Positions 18,087 to 26,658 of a stretch of 64,000 nt of DNA are shown here, piece by piece. Both the position numbers and the translations under genes were made by a program. How positions within the stretch are numbered: the stretch's first letter is position 1; every line of letters begins with the position of its first letter. This stretch comes from Faecalibacterium sp. Lineage in GTDB: Bacteria > Bacillota > Clostridia > Oscillospirales > Ruminococcaceae. The DNA lies in NCBI GenBank assembly GCA_029264955.1, contig JARHYC010000026.1:19851-83850 (forward strand). Direction: 5' to 3'. Under the pieces are notes generated by a model that did no database searches, was not told the origin of the DNA, and saw only the letters and a program-made list of their open reading frames with translations.

Positions 18087-18760
18087 GTGAAATTATGAAT
18101 GCAGCCTTCTGGATGGATATGGCCATTGCTGTGTGGGAAACGTTTTATATCACCATTGCCGCCACCACATTTGCCCTTCTGTTGGGTATTCCGCTGGGTG
18201 TTTTGCTGGTCGTTGGCGAGGAGAATGGTGTTCTGCCTTTGCCCAGCTGGCTGATGAAGCTGCTGAACGTAGTCATTAACCTGCTGCGATCGATTCCCTT
18301 TCTGATTTTAATGATTCTGGTGTTCCCATTGTCCCGCCTGATTCTGGGCACCACCGTCGGCACCAATGCCACCATCGTTCCGCTGGTGGTTGCAGCTTTT
18401 CCCTTTGTGGCACGCCTAGTGGAAACCTGCCTGCGTGAAGTAGATAACGGTGTCATCGAAGCCGCACAGAGCATGGGTGCAACCCCCCTACAGATCATCT
18501 GCAAGGTCATGCTGCCGGAAAGCCTGCCCGGTCTGATTGCCAACATCACCACCGCACTGACTACCATTCTGGGCTACTCGGCTATGTCTGGTGCCATTGG
18601 CGGCGGCGGTCTGGGTCAGGTCGCTATCAGCTACGGCTACTACCGCTATAACACGCCTGTCATGTTAGTAGCGGTCATTCTGTTGATCGTGCTGGTACAG
18701 TGCTTTCAGAGCATTGGTACCCATCTGGCTGTCCATTGTGACAAGCGTCTGCGCAAGTAA
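18083..18760 (+). CDS. metI: Methionine ABC transporter permease
   Basis: 225 residues, five hydrophobic helices. The EAA loop that docks on MetN is EAAQSMGATPLQIICKVMLP, followed by ESLPGLIAN and a GYSAMSGAIGGGGLG segment typical of MetI. The ATG overlaps the metN stop (ATGA), which suggests coupled translation. It is the last gene of the T-box-controlled operon and is followed by a terminator. Confidence 0.95.
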   Translation: MSEIMNAAFWMDMAIAVWETFYITIAATTFALLLGIPLGVLLVVGEENGVLPLPSWLMKLLNVVINLLRSIPFLILMILVFPLSRLILGTTVGTNATIVPLVVAAFPFVARLVETCLREVDNGVIEAAQSMGATPLQIICKVMLPESLPGLIANITTALTTILGYSAMSGAIGGGGLGQVAISYGYYRYNTPVMLVAVILLIVLVQCFQSIGTHLAVHCDKRLRK

Positions 18761-18793
18761 ACTTTTGCTCCATTTGATTTCGACTTCTTACAA

Positions 18794-18835
18794 TAAAAGA
18801 GCGGCACAGCGTTAACGAACTGTGTCGCTCTTTTT
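18794..18835. terminator. Terminator of metQNI
   Basis: AAAAGAGCGGCACAG pairs with CTGTGTCGCTCTTTTT around a ten-base loop. The last bases touch the stop codon of the convergent mpg gene at 18834. Confidence 0.85.
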
Positions 18836-19352
18836 ATGTTTGCTTTTCCAGCTTGAACCGCCACAATCTGTCCTGATCTTCCTGGCTGGCATAACCTATC
18901 CCCACACGTTTATCCGTGCATACCGTGCAGGAAAATCCGTCGTCTTCCAACCAAAGCTCCCCTGCTGTGTCCAGAACACTGCTTCGATTCAACGTTCCGG
19001 TTATTCTCATTGCTTTCGTCAAACGGCCCGGGCCTTCCGCTGTCACACAAGCTCGAATCAACACCGCCTGCGGCTCATTCACTGCACCTGTGACAATATT
19101 CAAAAGCCAGTGCATTCCATAACACAGATAGATGTAAACCGTTCCTGCTGGGCCATACATCACCTCTGTGCGTGGTGTACGCCCTTTATGCGCATGGCAG
19201 GCAGTATCCTCCTCGCCGCAATAGGCTTCGGTTTCGGAAATGCGCAAGCGCTGCTCTCCTTCTGCTGTGCGATGTACCAGCACTTTGCCGACCAACTCCC
19301 GCGCTACCGTCAGCGTATCCCGCTGAAAAAACTTCTGTTCCAGTCTGGGCAT
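18834..19352 (-). CDS. mpg: 3-methyladenine DNA glycosylase (AAG/MPG family)
   Basis: 172 residues, short for the family (usually 190-220) but with all core motifs. SETEAY supplies the catalytic Glu42 and Tyr44. TPRTEVMYGPAGTVYIYLCYG is followed by MHWLLNIV and by the VLIRA and GPGRLTKAM segments that line the base-binding pocket. The enzyme removes alkylated purines from DNA by flipping the base. It is apparently monocistronic: promoter at 19383-19412, 3' end against the metQNI terminator. Confidence 0.92.
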   Translation of the reverse strand: MPRLEQKFFQRDTLTVARELVGKVLVHRTAEGEQRLRISETEAYCGEEDTACHAHKGRTPRTEVMYGPAGTVYIYLCYGMHWLLNIVTGAVNEPQAVLIRACVTAEGPGRLTKAMRITGTLNRSSVLDTAGELWLEDDGFSCTVCTDKRVGIGYASQEDQDRLWRFKLEKQT

Positions 19353-19382
19353 CCTATCGTCACCTTTCGCGTGTTTTGCCTC

Positions 19383-19412
19383 AGTATAGCACAGCTGCAG
19401 CTATTGACACAA
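19383..19412 (-). promoter_or_regulatory. Predicted promoter of mpg
   Basis: On the minus strand TTGTGT (19407-19412) and TATACT (19383-19388) are 18 bases apart, about 30 bases from the start codon. Confidence 0.45.
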
Positions 19413-19413
19413 C

Positions 19414-19444
19414 AAAAGGCAGAACGAAGTCCGTTCTGCCTTTT
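19414..19444 (-). terminator. Terminator after the CotF-like gene
   Basis: AAAAGGCAGAAC pairs with GTTCTGCCTTTT, symmetrical, ten bases from the stop of the CotF-like gene. Confidence 0.75.
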
Positions 19445-19453
19445 CTGCTTGAC

Positions 19454-19909
19454 TTAGCAGTACATTCCGTTTGCCTGCATATAATCCGATAGGCGTTTGC
19501 CGTGGTGCTGCTCCTGCTGTTCGATTCCGCTGAGCGCTTGACGCGCCTTTTCATCGCTGAACTCAAACACAGACGTATTGTAAGCGCTCGCCACAAACTT
19601 TTCGGTTGCCAGCAGATCATCCAACAAATACTGGTCCTGTTGCTTTGCCGCACGGCTTACTTTGGTTTTCAGCGTTTCCGGAGATTTCTCGCGCTTCTTT
19701 TCCACACCGCGGGGTTCGGGCACTGTACCAGCCAGCATCTGGCTCACCGTTTCGTAGTGCTGTTCTTCTTCCTGACCGATCTGATCAAACATCTGCTGCA
19801 GCAGTGGATCGTTTGCGGCCTGTGCAGCTTTACGATACTTTTCAGCACACATCTTTTCTTCATTCTGCAGGTCCTTTAAAAGGCTCTGCTCCTTTTTGGT
19901 AAAGGTCAT
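19454..19909 (-). CDS. CotF-like spore coat / ferritin-like protein
   Basis: 151 residues, all helical. The N-terminal half (residues 1-65) has a ferritin-like look with an EEEQHYETV segment. The C-terminal half resembles the coat F domain: YLLDDLLATEK, an AYN motif, EQQEQHH and the MQANGMYC end, like the usual nGwY ending. Coat F proteins belong to the spore coat of Clostridia and Bacilli, but many relatives sit in non-spore-forming gut species, so sporulation cannot be inferred from it alone. RBS: AGGAGGC upstream of 19909. Confidence 0.75.
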   Translation of the reverse strand: MTFTKKEQSLLKDLQNEEKMCAEKYRKAAQAANDPLLQQMFDQIGQEEEQHYETVSQMLAGTVPEPRGVEKKREKSPETLKTKVSRAAKQQDQYLLDDLLATEKFVASAYNTSVFEFSDEKARQALSGIEQQEQHHGKRLSDYMQANGMYC

Positions 19910-20118
19910 GGTTTTGCCTCCTTTTGCTCGTGTGCGGGGCGGCTGCCCTGCTGTGCTTAGTCTTGTTGAATCGCCTCCGCTTTATGCAATCATAGAGAAA
20001 TAAAAAAGCTTTCCAGCAAAAGAGTGGCATCCATTTATTTTCTGCGTCGCTCTGCCCAACAGAAACACTTATCCTATTGATGTACCCCAGATCGCACTTT
20101 CTATGCTTTTGCCGTAAA

Positions 20119-20150
20119 AAACACCGTATGAGAAATTCTCATACGGTGTT
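20119..20150. terminator. Symmetrical hairpin downstream of tRNA-Tyr
   Basis: AACACCGTATGAGA pairs with TCTCATACGGTGTT around an AAT loop, with A- and T-rich flanks. It is one of two hairpins in the 290-base stretch 19910-20201, which otherwise holds no gene that I can support. Confidence 0.55.
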
Positions 20151-20171
20151 TCGTTTGGATTCGTACAAAAT

Positions 20172-20201
20172 AAAAAGACACATCTTTCGATGTGTCTTTT
20201 T
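20172..20201 (-). terminator. Terminator of tRNA-Tyr
   Basis: AAAAAGACACAT pairs with ATGTGTCTTTTT and, read on the minus strand, starts directly after the tRNA CCA end. Confidence 0.8.
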
Positions 20202-20286
20202 TGGTGGGCGCGGGTGGATTCGAACCACCGAAGCATTAAGCAGCAGATTTACAGTCTGTCCCCATTGGCCACTCGGGAACACGCCC
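20202..20286 (-). tRNA. tRNA-Tyr (anticodon GTA)
   Basis: 85 nt including an encoded CCA. The acceptor arms GGGCGTG / CGCGCCC pair with one G-U. The anticodon loop is CTGTAAA, and there is a long variable arm as expected for class II tRNA-Tyr. The T arm is GGTGGTTCGAATCCACC. Confidence 0.95.
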
Positions 20287-20483
20287 ATATTTAGTTATGT
20301 GTTCCGTCCCCCGGAACGCTTGATTATTATAACAAGAGATACAAAAAAAATCAAGTGTTTTTGCAAAGTTTTTTGAAAATCTTTTATTTTCTCGCTTTTT
20401 TCGCTTCCACTTTCCCATTTTTATAAAAATCTCTCACGATTATACAATCAGCAATACAAAAAGCATCTTTCCCCCAACCTTCA

Positions 20484-20512
20484 TTTACTTTCCCCGACAA
20501 TTTCATTATACT
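20484..20512 (+). promoter_or_regulatory. Predicted promoter of the XRE membrane regulator
   Basis: TTTACT (20484-20489), 17 bases, TATACT (20507-20512), about 60 bases before the start codon. The rest of 20287-20574 is A+T-rich with nothing else recognisable. Confidence 0.5.
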
Positions 20513-20574
20513 AATTTCAATAGCTTTGTACGTTAGATTATTTTCCTCCCATTACCGGAAAGGAGAGCATCTGC

Positions 20575-21798
20575 ATGACTGTCGGACAACGTATCGCACA
20601 AAAAAGAATGGAGCTAGAGCTTTCACCAGCAATTCTGAGCACACGACTGGATATTGCGCCGCAAACCGTTTACGATTGGGAAAACGACATCGCGCTTCCT
20701 AATGTAAGTGACCTCATCACGCTCAGCAAATTTTTCTCTGTTTCTACCAGTTGGCTTTTAGGCATAGAGGAATCTGATGTAGAACTGACCGAGGAACAAC
20801 TCACCCAGTTGCTGGAAGTCGTAAATCCGTATCTTGCCACCGAACCGAAGAAAGTTCCTGCTGCACCTACCTATAAAAAATGGGTACGTCCTTTACTTTG
20901 CATTTTTCTGATTGCTCTGTTGGTGCTGCTCTGGAATCTGTTCCAGTCCATTCAGCGTCTGCAAAATGATTCCAGCAATCTTTCCAACAGCATCACTCAG
21001 ATGCAGCAATCGTTTTCCAATCAAATCGGAGATATTACAAATCAGGTGACCCACATACTGGAACAGCAAAACCAGCTGATTTCCCAATATGATGTGCTAA
21101 TCACCAGCATGGATTTAACTGACAACACGGTTACCTTTGCGGTTTCGGCAACGCCAAAGACCTATATTGACGGTATGACTGCAACCTTTACTGCAGACAC
21201 CGGCGAGGGAAATGCCGTAACGGCAGATGCTGCACTGGGCGCAAATCAAACCTTTTCTGCGCAGATTACTTGCCCTTTGACCGATCACATCTCCATCCAA
21301 GTGTTCTTAAAATCTGGCGATACGCAGGAAACACAGCTGTTAGAAGAATTTTACTCTCTATATGCAGATACTTTCCCAAAAGCAGATATTGTTGATTCGC
21401 TGTGGGGATCTACCAAGACGGGAAAAGATGGGCGTTTCCAATTTTCAGACACCCATGTCGATGTTTTTCTTTCCTCAAACAGTACCCCGTCTGTGAACGA
21501 ATCTGCACCAGCTTATCCGAAACTACAATCCATCCGGGTTGGACTGTTCCGCAATCAAAAGCTGGTAGCCTGGTATGAACCGGACAAAACCGATCCCCTC
21601 CCACAAGATATGCTTTCCTATCACCTGCCGAACGATCTCTGGCTGGAGCCGGATGGTGTTTACCGCACTGCCGCTGTATTAACGGACACGATTGGTCGCG
21701 AATATGTTGTTCCCAGCGATTCTGCAGTAGAGTATAGCGCCGACGAAAATTTCACAGATCATTGTGACACTGTTCCGGACGGTGAGTGGGAATACTGA
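20575..21798 (+). CDS. Membrane-anchored XRE-type regulator with ectodomain
   Basis: 407 residues. An XRE helix-turn-helix lies at residues 1-60, with LDIAPQTVYDWENDIALPNV as the recognition region. A linker leads to one membrane helix at about residues 103-125, then a Gln/Asn/Ser-rich coiled-coil stalk (125-175), then about 230 residues of beta-rich extracytoplasmic domain ending in DGEWEY. The layout is that of a one-component transmembrane regulator: DNA binding inside, possible ligand sensing outside. The ectodomain matches no family that I know. The start ATG has GGAAAGGAG upstream. Flanked by tRNA genes and followed by a terminator, it is transcribed alone, so its targets are not evident. 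Confidence 0.8.
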   Translation: MTVGQRIAQKRMELELSPAILSTRLDIAPQTVYDWENDIALPNVSDLITLSKFFSVSTSWLLGIEESDVELTEEQLTQLLEVVNPYLATEPKKVPAAPTYKKWVRPLLCIFLIALLVLLWNLFQSIQRLQNDSSNLSNSITQMQQSFSNQIGDITNQVTHILEQQNQLISQYDVLITSMDLTDNTVTFAVSATPKTYIDGMTATFTADTGEGNAVTADAALGANQTFSAQITCPLTDHISIQVFLKSGDTQETQLLEEFYSLYADTFPKADIVDSLWGSTKTGKDGRFQFSDTHVDVFLSSNSTPSVNESAPAYPKLQSIRVGLFRNQKLVAWYEPDKTDPLPQDMLSYHLPNDLWLEPDGVYRTAAVLTDTIGREYVVPSDSAVEYSADENFTDHCDTVPDGEWEY

Positions 21799-21814
21799 TT
21801 TTCCATATTACTAC

Positions 21815-21848
21815 AAAAAGGACAGCCGAAAGCTCGGCTGTCCTTTTT
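21815..21848 (+). terminator. Terminator of the XRE regulator gene
   Basis: AAAAAGGACAGCCGA pairs with TCGGCTGTCCTTTTT around AAGC. Confidence 0.85.
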
Positions 21849-21862
21849 CAATCCTATCAAGT

Positions 21863-21899
21863 AAAAAGCCAGCCTTTCACCCGGAAAGACTGGCTTTTT
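21863..21899 (-). terminator. Terminator of tRNA-Thr
   Basis: AAAAAGCCAG-C-CTTTC pairs with GAAAG-A-CTGGCTTTTTT. On the minus strand it begins directly after the tRNA 3' end. Confidence 0.75.
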
Positions 21900-21974
21900 T
21901 GGAGCTGATGACAGGAGTTGAACCTGCAACCAACTGATTACAAATCAGTTGCGCTGCCATTGCGCCACATCAGC
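21900..21974 (-). tRNA. tRNA-Thr (anticodon TGT)
   Basis: 75 nt including an encoded CCA. Acceptor arms GCTGATG / CATCAGC, D arm GCGCAATGGCAGCGC, anticodon stem-loop ACTGATTTGTAATCAGT with TGT, T arm CAGGTTCAACTCCTG. Confidence 0.95.
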
Positions 21975-22028
21975 ATTACAAGGGATAGTTTAACATATCC
22001 CTCGTTTTTTTGCAAGTGCTTTTCTAAT

Positions 22029-22880
22029 TCAGCCCAATAGTTTTTGTAGGCGGGCAAAATCTTCCAGCGTCAGCTTTTCCGGACGGATCCGTTCATCAAA
22101 GCCACCCGCACGCAATGCTTCCAGTACCGTTTCCTTGGGAATCTGCAAACCTGCTGCAATGGCGTTTGCTGCAGTCTTGCGGCGCTGACAGAATGCTGCA
22201 CGCACAAGCTTGAAATATCCTGCCTCATCCTCAACCTGTACCGCCGGGGTATCCCGCACGTCCATGCGGATCACTGTGCTGGTTACCTTGGGAGCCGGAT
22301 AAAAACTGCCCGGCTGTACATTGAACATCAGCTGTGCCTGTGCATAGTAAGATACGGCATAGCTCACCGCACCAGCAGTACGCGTACCAGGCGCACTTGC
22401 GAGACGTTCTGCTGCCTCTTTCTGCACCAAGACGGTAATACTTTCTACCGGCAACCGCTCCTCTAAAAGCTTCATCAAAATCGGGCTGGTGATGTAGTAC
22501 GGCAAGTTTGCACATACTAACACGCGCATTCCGGGAAATTCATCTGCAATCAACTGCTTCAGGTCTGTTTTCAGCACATCGTTCAGCACGATTTTTACAT
22601 TGTCGAACTCAGCCAGCGTTTCTGCCAGCATCGGCGGCAGGCGCTCGTCTACTTCAACAGAAACCACTTTTTTCGCACGCAGCGCCAGTTCTTTTGTCAA
22701 CACACCGATACCGGGTCCGATTTCCAGCACGCCGCAGGTATCATCCACACCAGCGGCTTCTACGATTTTGGGGCAAACACCCGGATTGATAATAAAGTTC
22801 TGTCCAAAACCCTTGCTCAGTGCAAAATCATAGCGTTGGCAAAGGTCCCGAATAGTCGCCAGGTCGGTCAGATTTGGCAT
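22029..22880 (-). CDS. rsmA: 16S rRNA (adenine(1518)-N6/adenine(1519)-N6)-dimethyltransferase
   Basis: 283 residues. The ATG at 22880 has TAGGAG five bases upstream; a GTG 24 bases further upstream is less likely. The N-terminal GFGQNFI binding loop is followed by the SAM motif LEIGPGIGVLTKEL, a VEVDERL acidic motif and the catalytic NLPYYIT motif. The C-terminal helical domain holds the KVTSTVIRM and FCQRRKTAANAI segments that contact rRNA. It dimethylates two adenines of helix 45 late in 30S assembly. It stands alone between tRNA-Thr and the S41 protease gene, with terminators on either side. Confidence 0.96.
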   Translation of the reverse strand: MPNLTDLATIRDLCQRYDFALSKGFGQNFIINPGVCPKIVEAAGVDDTCGVLEIGPGIGVLTKELALRAKKVVSVEVDERLPPMLAETLAEFDNVKIVLNDVLKTDLKQLIADEFPGMRVLVCANLPYYITSPILMKLLEERLPVESITVLVQKEAAERLASAPGTRTAGAVSYAVSYYAQAQLMFNVQPGSFYPAPKVTSTVIRMDVRDTPAVQVEDEAGYFKLVRAAFCQRRKTAANAIAAGLQIPKETVLEALRAGGFDERIRPEKLTLEDFARLQKLLG

Positions 22881-22909
22881 AGCTACTCCTACTTTCCTTT
22901 TCACCAGAG

Positions 22910-22939
22910 AAAAGCCCCCAGGCGCTTCCGGGGGCTTTT
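22910..22939 (-). terminator. Terminator of the S41 protease gene
   Basis: AAAAGCCCCC and GGGGGCTTTT enclose a short loop, 16 bases after the stop at 22955. The rsmA gene starts just downstream. Confidence 0.8.
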
Positions 22940-22954
22940 CATCGTTTGATTCGA

Positions 22955-24289
22955 TTACTGTGCAGCTTTGCTGGAGGATACATTGGCATCCTCGTCAGCA
23001 TTTTCTGCATCGGCATTTTCTTCGCCGTTTTCTGCTTCGGCGCCCTCATTGTTGGTGCTCTCTTGTGCAACGGTAGAACCGCCTGCCATGTCGATTGCAA
23101 CCTTTGCAGCCTTCTGAATCTGAGGGTCGGTTTCGGGGGTGTAATCGTAGTACAGCACGATTTCATCATTGGACAGCGTACGCTCCACATCCACCGCCAA
23201 GCCCAGACCTTCGTAAGTAGAACCATCTCCTGCCAAAAGCACAGCAGTCGTCAGCGCAACGGCACTGCCGTCGCTGAGCATCTTGGGCGCACTCTGAATC
23301 GTACCCTTTCCGGCAGTATTTACACCAACCAGCTTTGCGCCTGCCAGAACACGTGCAGAAGCTGCAAACAATTCTGCACTGTTTGCTGTATTTGCATTGA
23401 CTAAGCAGACAAACGGCAAATCCAAGCTGGTTTCACCTGCACTATACGCCAGCAGCTGGGTATCTTCATTGCGATACACCGCAGTTGCAATGGTACCAGC
23501 GGGGCAAATCAAATCGATTGCCTCGATGGCAGCTTCCATATTGGTACTGGTGTTATCACGCAAATCAAAGATAATACTCTGCACACCACTGCTCTTCAAC
23601 TGCGTCAGGGCATAGTCCAAATCGCTGGCGGTCTTTTCTGCAAAATCCCAAATGCGCACATAGCCGCATGTTTCGCTGATGGGCGCGTATTCCACGGTAT
23701 TCTCAACATAACCGCGGCGTGTAATCGTGTCTGTGTGCTCTTCGGCAGTCGTGCTAAGCCAGGTCAGCTCAACGGCCGTACCGTTTTCGCCACGCAAGAG
23801 CTTCTGTAAAGCCTCAGAAGTCGGAACACCCTTGGTATCCGTACCGTCAATGGTAGTAATATAGCAGCCCTTGGTCATACCACGTTCCTGTGCAGGTGTA
23901 GCATCATCGACATAAATGACCTTGGCATAGCCGGTAGAAACGTCTTTTACAACCTTAACGCCAATGCCTATCAGCGTACCGTTCTGGACCCTCAAAAGCT
24001 CATTATATGCCTCAGCGGTATAATAATGGGCATAGCGGTCACCGCTGCCCAGAATATAGCCGGATGCCAGCATATCATTCAGATTTTTTTCGTCGATCGG
24101 ATAGTAGCCATTATCCCGCACATAGCGGTCGATTTCAGACAACTTCTGATACATACTCTCTTTTTCCTTTACGCTGGAAACCGTTTTGTCAAAAATACGC
24201 ATTGCGGTTACCATCGTCATGGAAAAGGTAACTGTCATGGCCAGAATAACCACTGTGACTAAAAGACTAAGGGATACTTTCTTATTCAT
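22955..24289 (-). CDS. S41 family carboxy-terminal processing protease
   Basis: 444 residues. A signal anchor spans about residues 8-28. The PDZ domain (about 95-185) has LIGIGVKV and the PAQERGM segment. The peptidase domain carries the nucleophile in NTANSAELFAA (Ser304) and the general base Lys328 in TAGKGTIQ, spaced as expected. The C-terminus (from about 410) is an acidic Glu/Ala/Asn tail not needed for the fold. Such enzymes cleave C-termini of extracytoplasmic proteins and often tune cell-wall hydrolases. Its position after ftsEX and the M23 hydrolase makes a role in cell-wall turnover likely. Confidence 0.92.
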   Translation of the reverse strand: MNKKVSLSLLVTVVILAMTVTFSMTMVTAMRIFDKTVSSVKEKESMYQKLSEIDRYVRDNGYYPIDEKNLNDMLASGYILGSGDRYAHYYTAEAYNELLRVQNGTLIGIGVKVVKDVSTGYAKVIYVDDATPAQERGMTKGCYITTIDGTDTKGVPTSEALQKLLRGENGTAVELTWLSTTAEEHTDTITRRGYVENTVEYAPISETCGYVRIWDFAEKTASDLDYALTQLKSSGVQSIIFDLRDNTSTNMEAAIEAIDLICPAGTIATAVYRNEDTQLLAYSAGETSLDLPFVCLVNANTANSAELFAASARVLAGAKLVGVNTAGKGTIQSAPKMLSDGSAVALTTAVLLAGDGSTYEGLGLAVDVERTLSNDEIVLYYDYTPETDPQIQKAAKVAIDMAGGSTVAQESTNNEGAEAENGEENADAENADEDANVSSSKAAQ

Positions 24290-24314
24290 GCGTCGGCACT
24301 CTCCTTTCCGTTGT

Positions 24315-24431
24315 TCACGCTGCCATCATGTAAGCAACCTGCATTGCCAGACCACCTACGACAGAAAGAGTCATGATGCTTGCAATTACCAGGCACAAAA
24401 CCCGTATCATTGCTTTCTTGTTTACTTTCAT
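24315..24431 (-). CDS. Small single-TM membrane protein, 38 residues
   Basis: The ATG at 24431 follows AGAGGAAAACAC, and the frame ends in TGA at 24315. The protein has a basic start (MKVNKKAMIR), then one hydrophobic helix of about 25 residues, and ends QVAYMMAA. It lies between the M23 hydrolase gene (19 bases upstream) and the S41 protease gene (25 bases downstream), in the same orientation and at operon spacing. I know no family for it. The good ribosome-binding site, the clear membrane helix and the tight context argue for a real gene; a small modulator of the cell-wall machinery is a guess. Confidence 0.65.
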   Translation of the reverse strand: MKVNKKAMIRVLCLVIASIMTLSVVGGLAMQVAYMMAA

Positions 24432-24450
24432 GTGTTTTCCTCTTTTGGAA

Positions 24451-25725
24451 TTATTTCATCGGTATAAACTGTGCCGGATTGATACGGGTTGCCTTGTTTG
24501 CCACACTGTTGTGGATATTGCTTCCCTGCCACAGTTCCAAATGCAGATGGTTGCCCTGCGAACGTCCCGTATTGCCCACCTTACCGATCTGGGTACCGCG
24601 GGTCACATACTGACCTGCTGCTACACAAGGTGTTTCCAGCATATGGGCATATAGCGTAGAGTAGGTGTTTCCTTCGGACATCTGGCCATGGTAAATCAGC
24701 ACATAGTTCCCATAGCCACCGCTGTTCCAGCCTGCATAAGTAACATAACCATCTGCTGCGGCATAAATCGGTGTCCCGGCAGGTGCAGCATAGTCCACAC
24801 CGTAGTGGTATTTCTTACCGTTGAGCGAACGCGGCCCAAACAGCGAACTGATGCGGAACGTACCGGAACGCAACGGGCAGCCAAACGAACCATTAAAGCT
24901 CAAATCACCATGCGCATCCTGTGCGTTATTGATCTGTGCTTCAATCTGCTTTTGCAATGCCTCATAGTTCAGTTCGTCGCTGTCAACCATGTCCTGCACT
25001 TCTTGCTGGGCTGCTGTTGCTTCCTCCAAGTCCTTACCGGCATCTTTCAGTGCAACACCCAACTCATCCCGCTTTTTGTTCATTGCGGACTTTTGCTTTG
25101 TTAGTTCCGTATTAAGCTGTTCCATCTCTGCTTTTTTGGCTTCTAAATCAGCTTTGATCGCCTCCAGCTCAGCTTTTTCACTGCGAAATCCTTCCAGAAT
25201 CTCGACATCCTTATTGGCAATGTCCTGCAAAACCTCCGGAAAGGTCAGCAACTGGTACAAATTCTTCACATTTGCCAGCATCGCCATGGCTCCCGCGTCA
25301 TGTAGTTCCTGCATAGCAGCCATACGGCACTTAAAGTTTTCGTGTCGCTCGTGAATATCTTCTTCTTTCAGCGCAATTTCGCTTTCCTTTTCTTCGATTG
25401 CCTTCTGTGTATTATTCAAATCGTTCTGTACGGTAGCAATCGACTCCAGCAGTACACCAATCTGACTTTTCAGCGTACCGATCTGACCTTCCAGATTGTC
25501 CTTGCGCTTTTTGGCATCCGCAGTATTCCGTTTCATTTCCTGCAGTGCCGCTTTATCCTGTTCCAGCTTCTGCTCATAGTGCTCCAGCTGGTTCTGCAAA
25601 TCTTCTACGCTGGTCTTTGCTAAAACGGTTGTAGGTGTTGTATGCATCAGCCCCAGGCACAGCATTACGCTGGCTAACAGCATGCTAAGGCTGCGAAAAA
25701 AACGGGAATGTTTTTTTTGTTTCAT
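24451..25725 (-). CDS. M23 family peptidoglycan hydrolase with coiled coil (PcsB/EnvC-like)
   Basis: 424 residues. Signal peptide at residues 1-36. A long coiled coil runs from about 38 to 275 in two stretches separated by a helical region (LANVKNLYQLLTFPEVLQ), as in PcsB and EnvC. The LytM domain occupies about 290-424: HYGVDYAAP supplies the first His and the Asp of the zinc site, and HLHLEL supplies the last His. Proteins of this design are activated by FtsEX through the coiled coil and cut peptidoglycan at division. ftsX and ftsE lie immediately upstream in the same orientation. Confidence 0.93.
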   Translation of the reverse strand: MKQKKHSRFFRSLSMLLASVMLCLGLMHTTPTTVLAKTSVEDLQNQLEHYEQKLEQDKAALQEMKRNTADAKKRKDNLEGQIGTLKSQIGVLLESIATVQNDLNNTQKAIEEKESEIALKEEDIHERHENFKCRMAAMQELHDAGAMAMLANVKNLYQLLTFPEVLQDIANKDVEILEGFRSEKAELEAIKADLEAKKAEMEQLNTELTKQKSAMNKKRDELGVALKDAGKDLEEATAAQQEVQDMVDSDELNYEALQKQIEAQINNAQDAHGDLSFNGSFGCPLRSGTFRISSLFGPRSLNGKKYHYGVDYAAPAGTPIYAAADGYVTYAGWNSGGYGNYVLIYHGQMSEGNTYSTLYAHMLETPCVAAGQYVTRGTQIGKVGNTGRSQGNHLHLELWQGSNIHNSVANKATRINPAQFIPMK

Positions 25726-25752
25726 TCTGCGTTCTCCCTATCCTTATTATAA

Positions 25753-26658
25753 TCAGACGTTCAGATGCTTGCGGACACTGGTTACACTGCCTAACCCGCC
25801 AATAATGATGCCACCCAGTACAAAGCCACCCAGCAGCCAGTACCATACTGCATCAAACGGCACAACTGAATCGCCCAGCAGCGTGCTCCAGAAACCAGTC
25901 AAATTTTCAGATGCCATCGTCAGTGCGTAATAACCGCTCAGGACAACCGCGCTGGCAATCGCACTGGCAATCAAACCTACACCCACGCCTTCCACAAAGA
26001 AAGGCCAGCGAATGAAGCCATCTGTCGCACCAACGTATTTCATAATGTTGATCTCACGACGGCGGGAATACACGCTCAGGCGAATGGTGTTGCTGATTAC
26101 TACCAGCGAAACAATTGCCAGAACAGCAACCAGCACATAGCCCGCTACCACAACCACCTGCTGCACATTTACGAAAGCATGTGTCAAATCAATGGGCGCC
26201 GAAACGGTAACCACACCAGGGATCTGCTCCAACTCGGCAGTAATCTGCTCCATACGGTCCAGATCCTGCACCACAACACGGTAGTTTGCCTTTAGCGGGT
26301 TATCATCTTCAAACTCATCCCAAACATCGGCATATTCTTCCATATAACCACGATAGGTATCCAGCGCATCATCCTTTGATACAAAGGACGCACTGGTCAC
26401 GCCTTCAATTTTCAAAATCTGTTTGCCGACTTCGTCGACTACAGCATCCTCTGCTTCCGGGTCAATATAAACGACCGTTTCGTTTTGGTTGCCCATGTAC
26501 TCCACCAAACTGTTGACATTGGTAGTGAACAGCCATGCCACGCCCGTCAGGATCAGACACGCCGACAGAACCGCAATACCGGCAAGGCTCATCAGCCGAT
26601 TGCGCGCCAGGTTGTGCAAACCCTGTGCAGACAAATATTTCATACAGGAACGGTTCAT
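25753..26658 (-). CDS. ftsX: Cell division ABC-type permease FtsX
   Basis: 301 residues with the FtsX layout: a cytoplasmic start, a first TM helix (about 22-45), a large extracytoplasmic domain (about 48-170) containing YIDPEAED and FVSKDDALDTY, and three C-terminal TM helices with the REINIMKYVGATDGFIRWPF loop. The ATG overlaps the ftsE stop by four bases. FtsX passes the ATPase signal of FtsE to an outside peptidoglycan hydrolase, here most likely the M23 protein 27 bases downstream. Confidence 0.95.
   Translation of the reverse strand: MNRSCMKYLSAQGLHNLARNRLMSLAGIAVLSACLILTGVAWLFTTNVNSLVEYMGNQNETVVYIDPEAEDAVVDEVGKQILKIEGVTSASFVSKDDALDTYRGYMEEYADVWDEFEDDNPLKANYRVVVQDLDRMEQITAELEQIPGVVTVSAPIDLTHAFVNVQQVVVVAGYVLVAVLAIVSLVVISNTIRLSVYSRRREINIMKYVGATDGFIRWPFFVEGVGVGLIASAIASAVVLSGYYALTMASENLTGFWSTLLGDSVVPFDAVWYWLLGGFVLGGIIIGGLGSVTSVRKHLNV

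Noticed and set aside
20077..20376. Reading frame containing a WIRTTEALSSRF-type sequence
   Set aside because: It is the plus-strand translation of the antisense of tRNA-Tyr, a well-known false gene.
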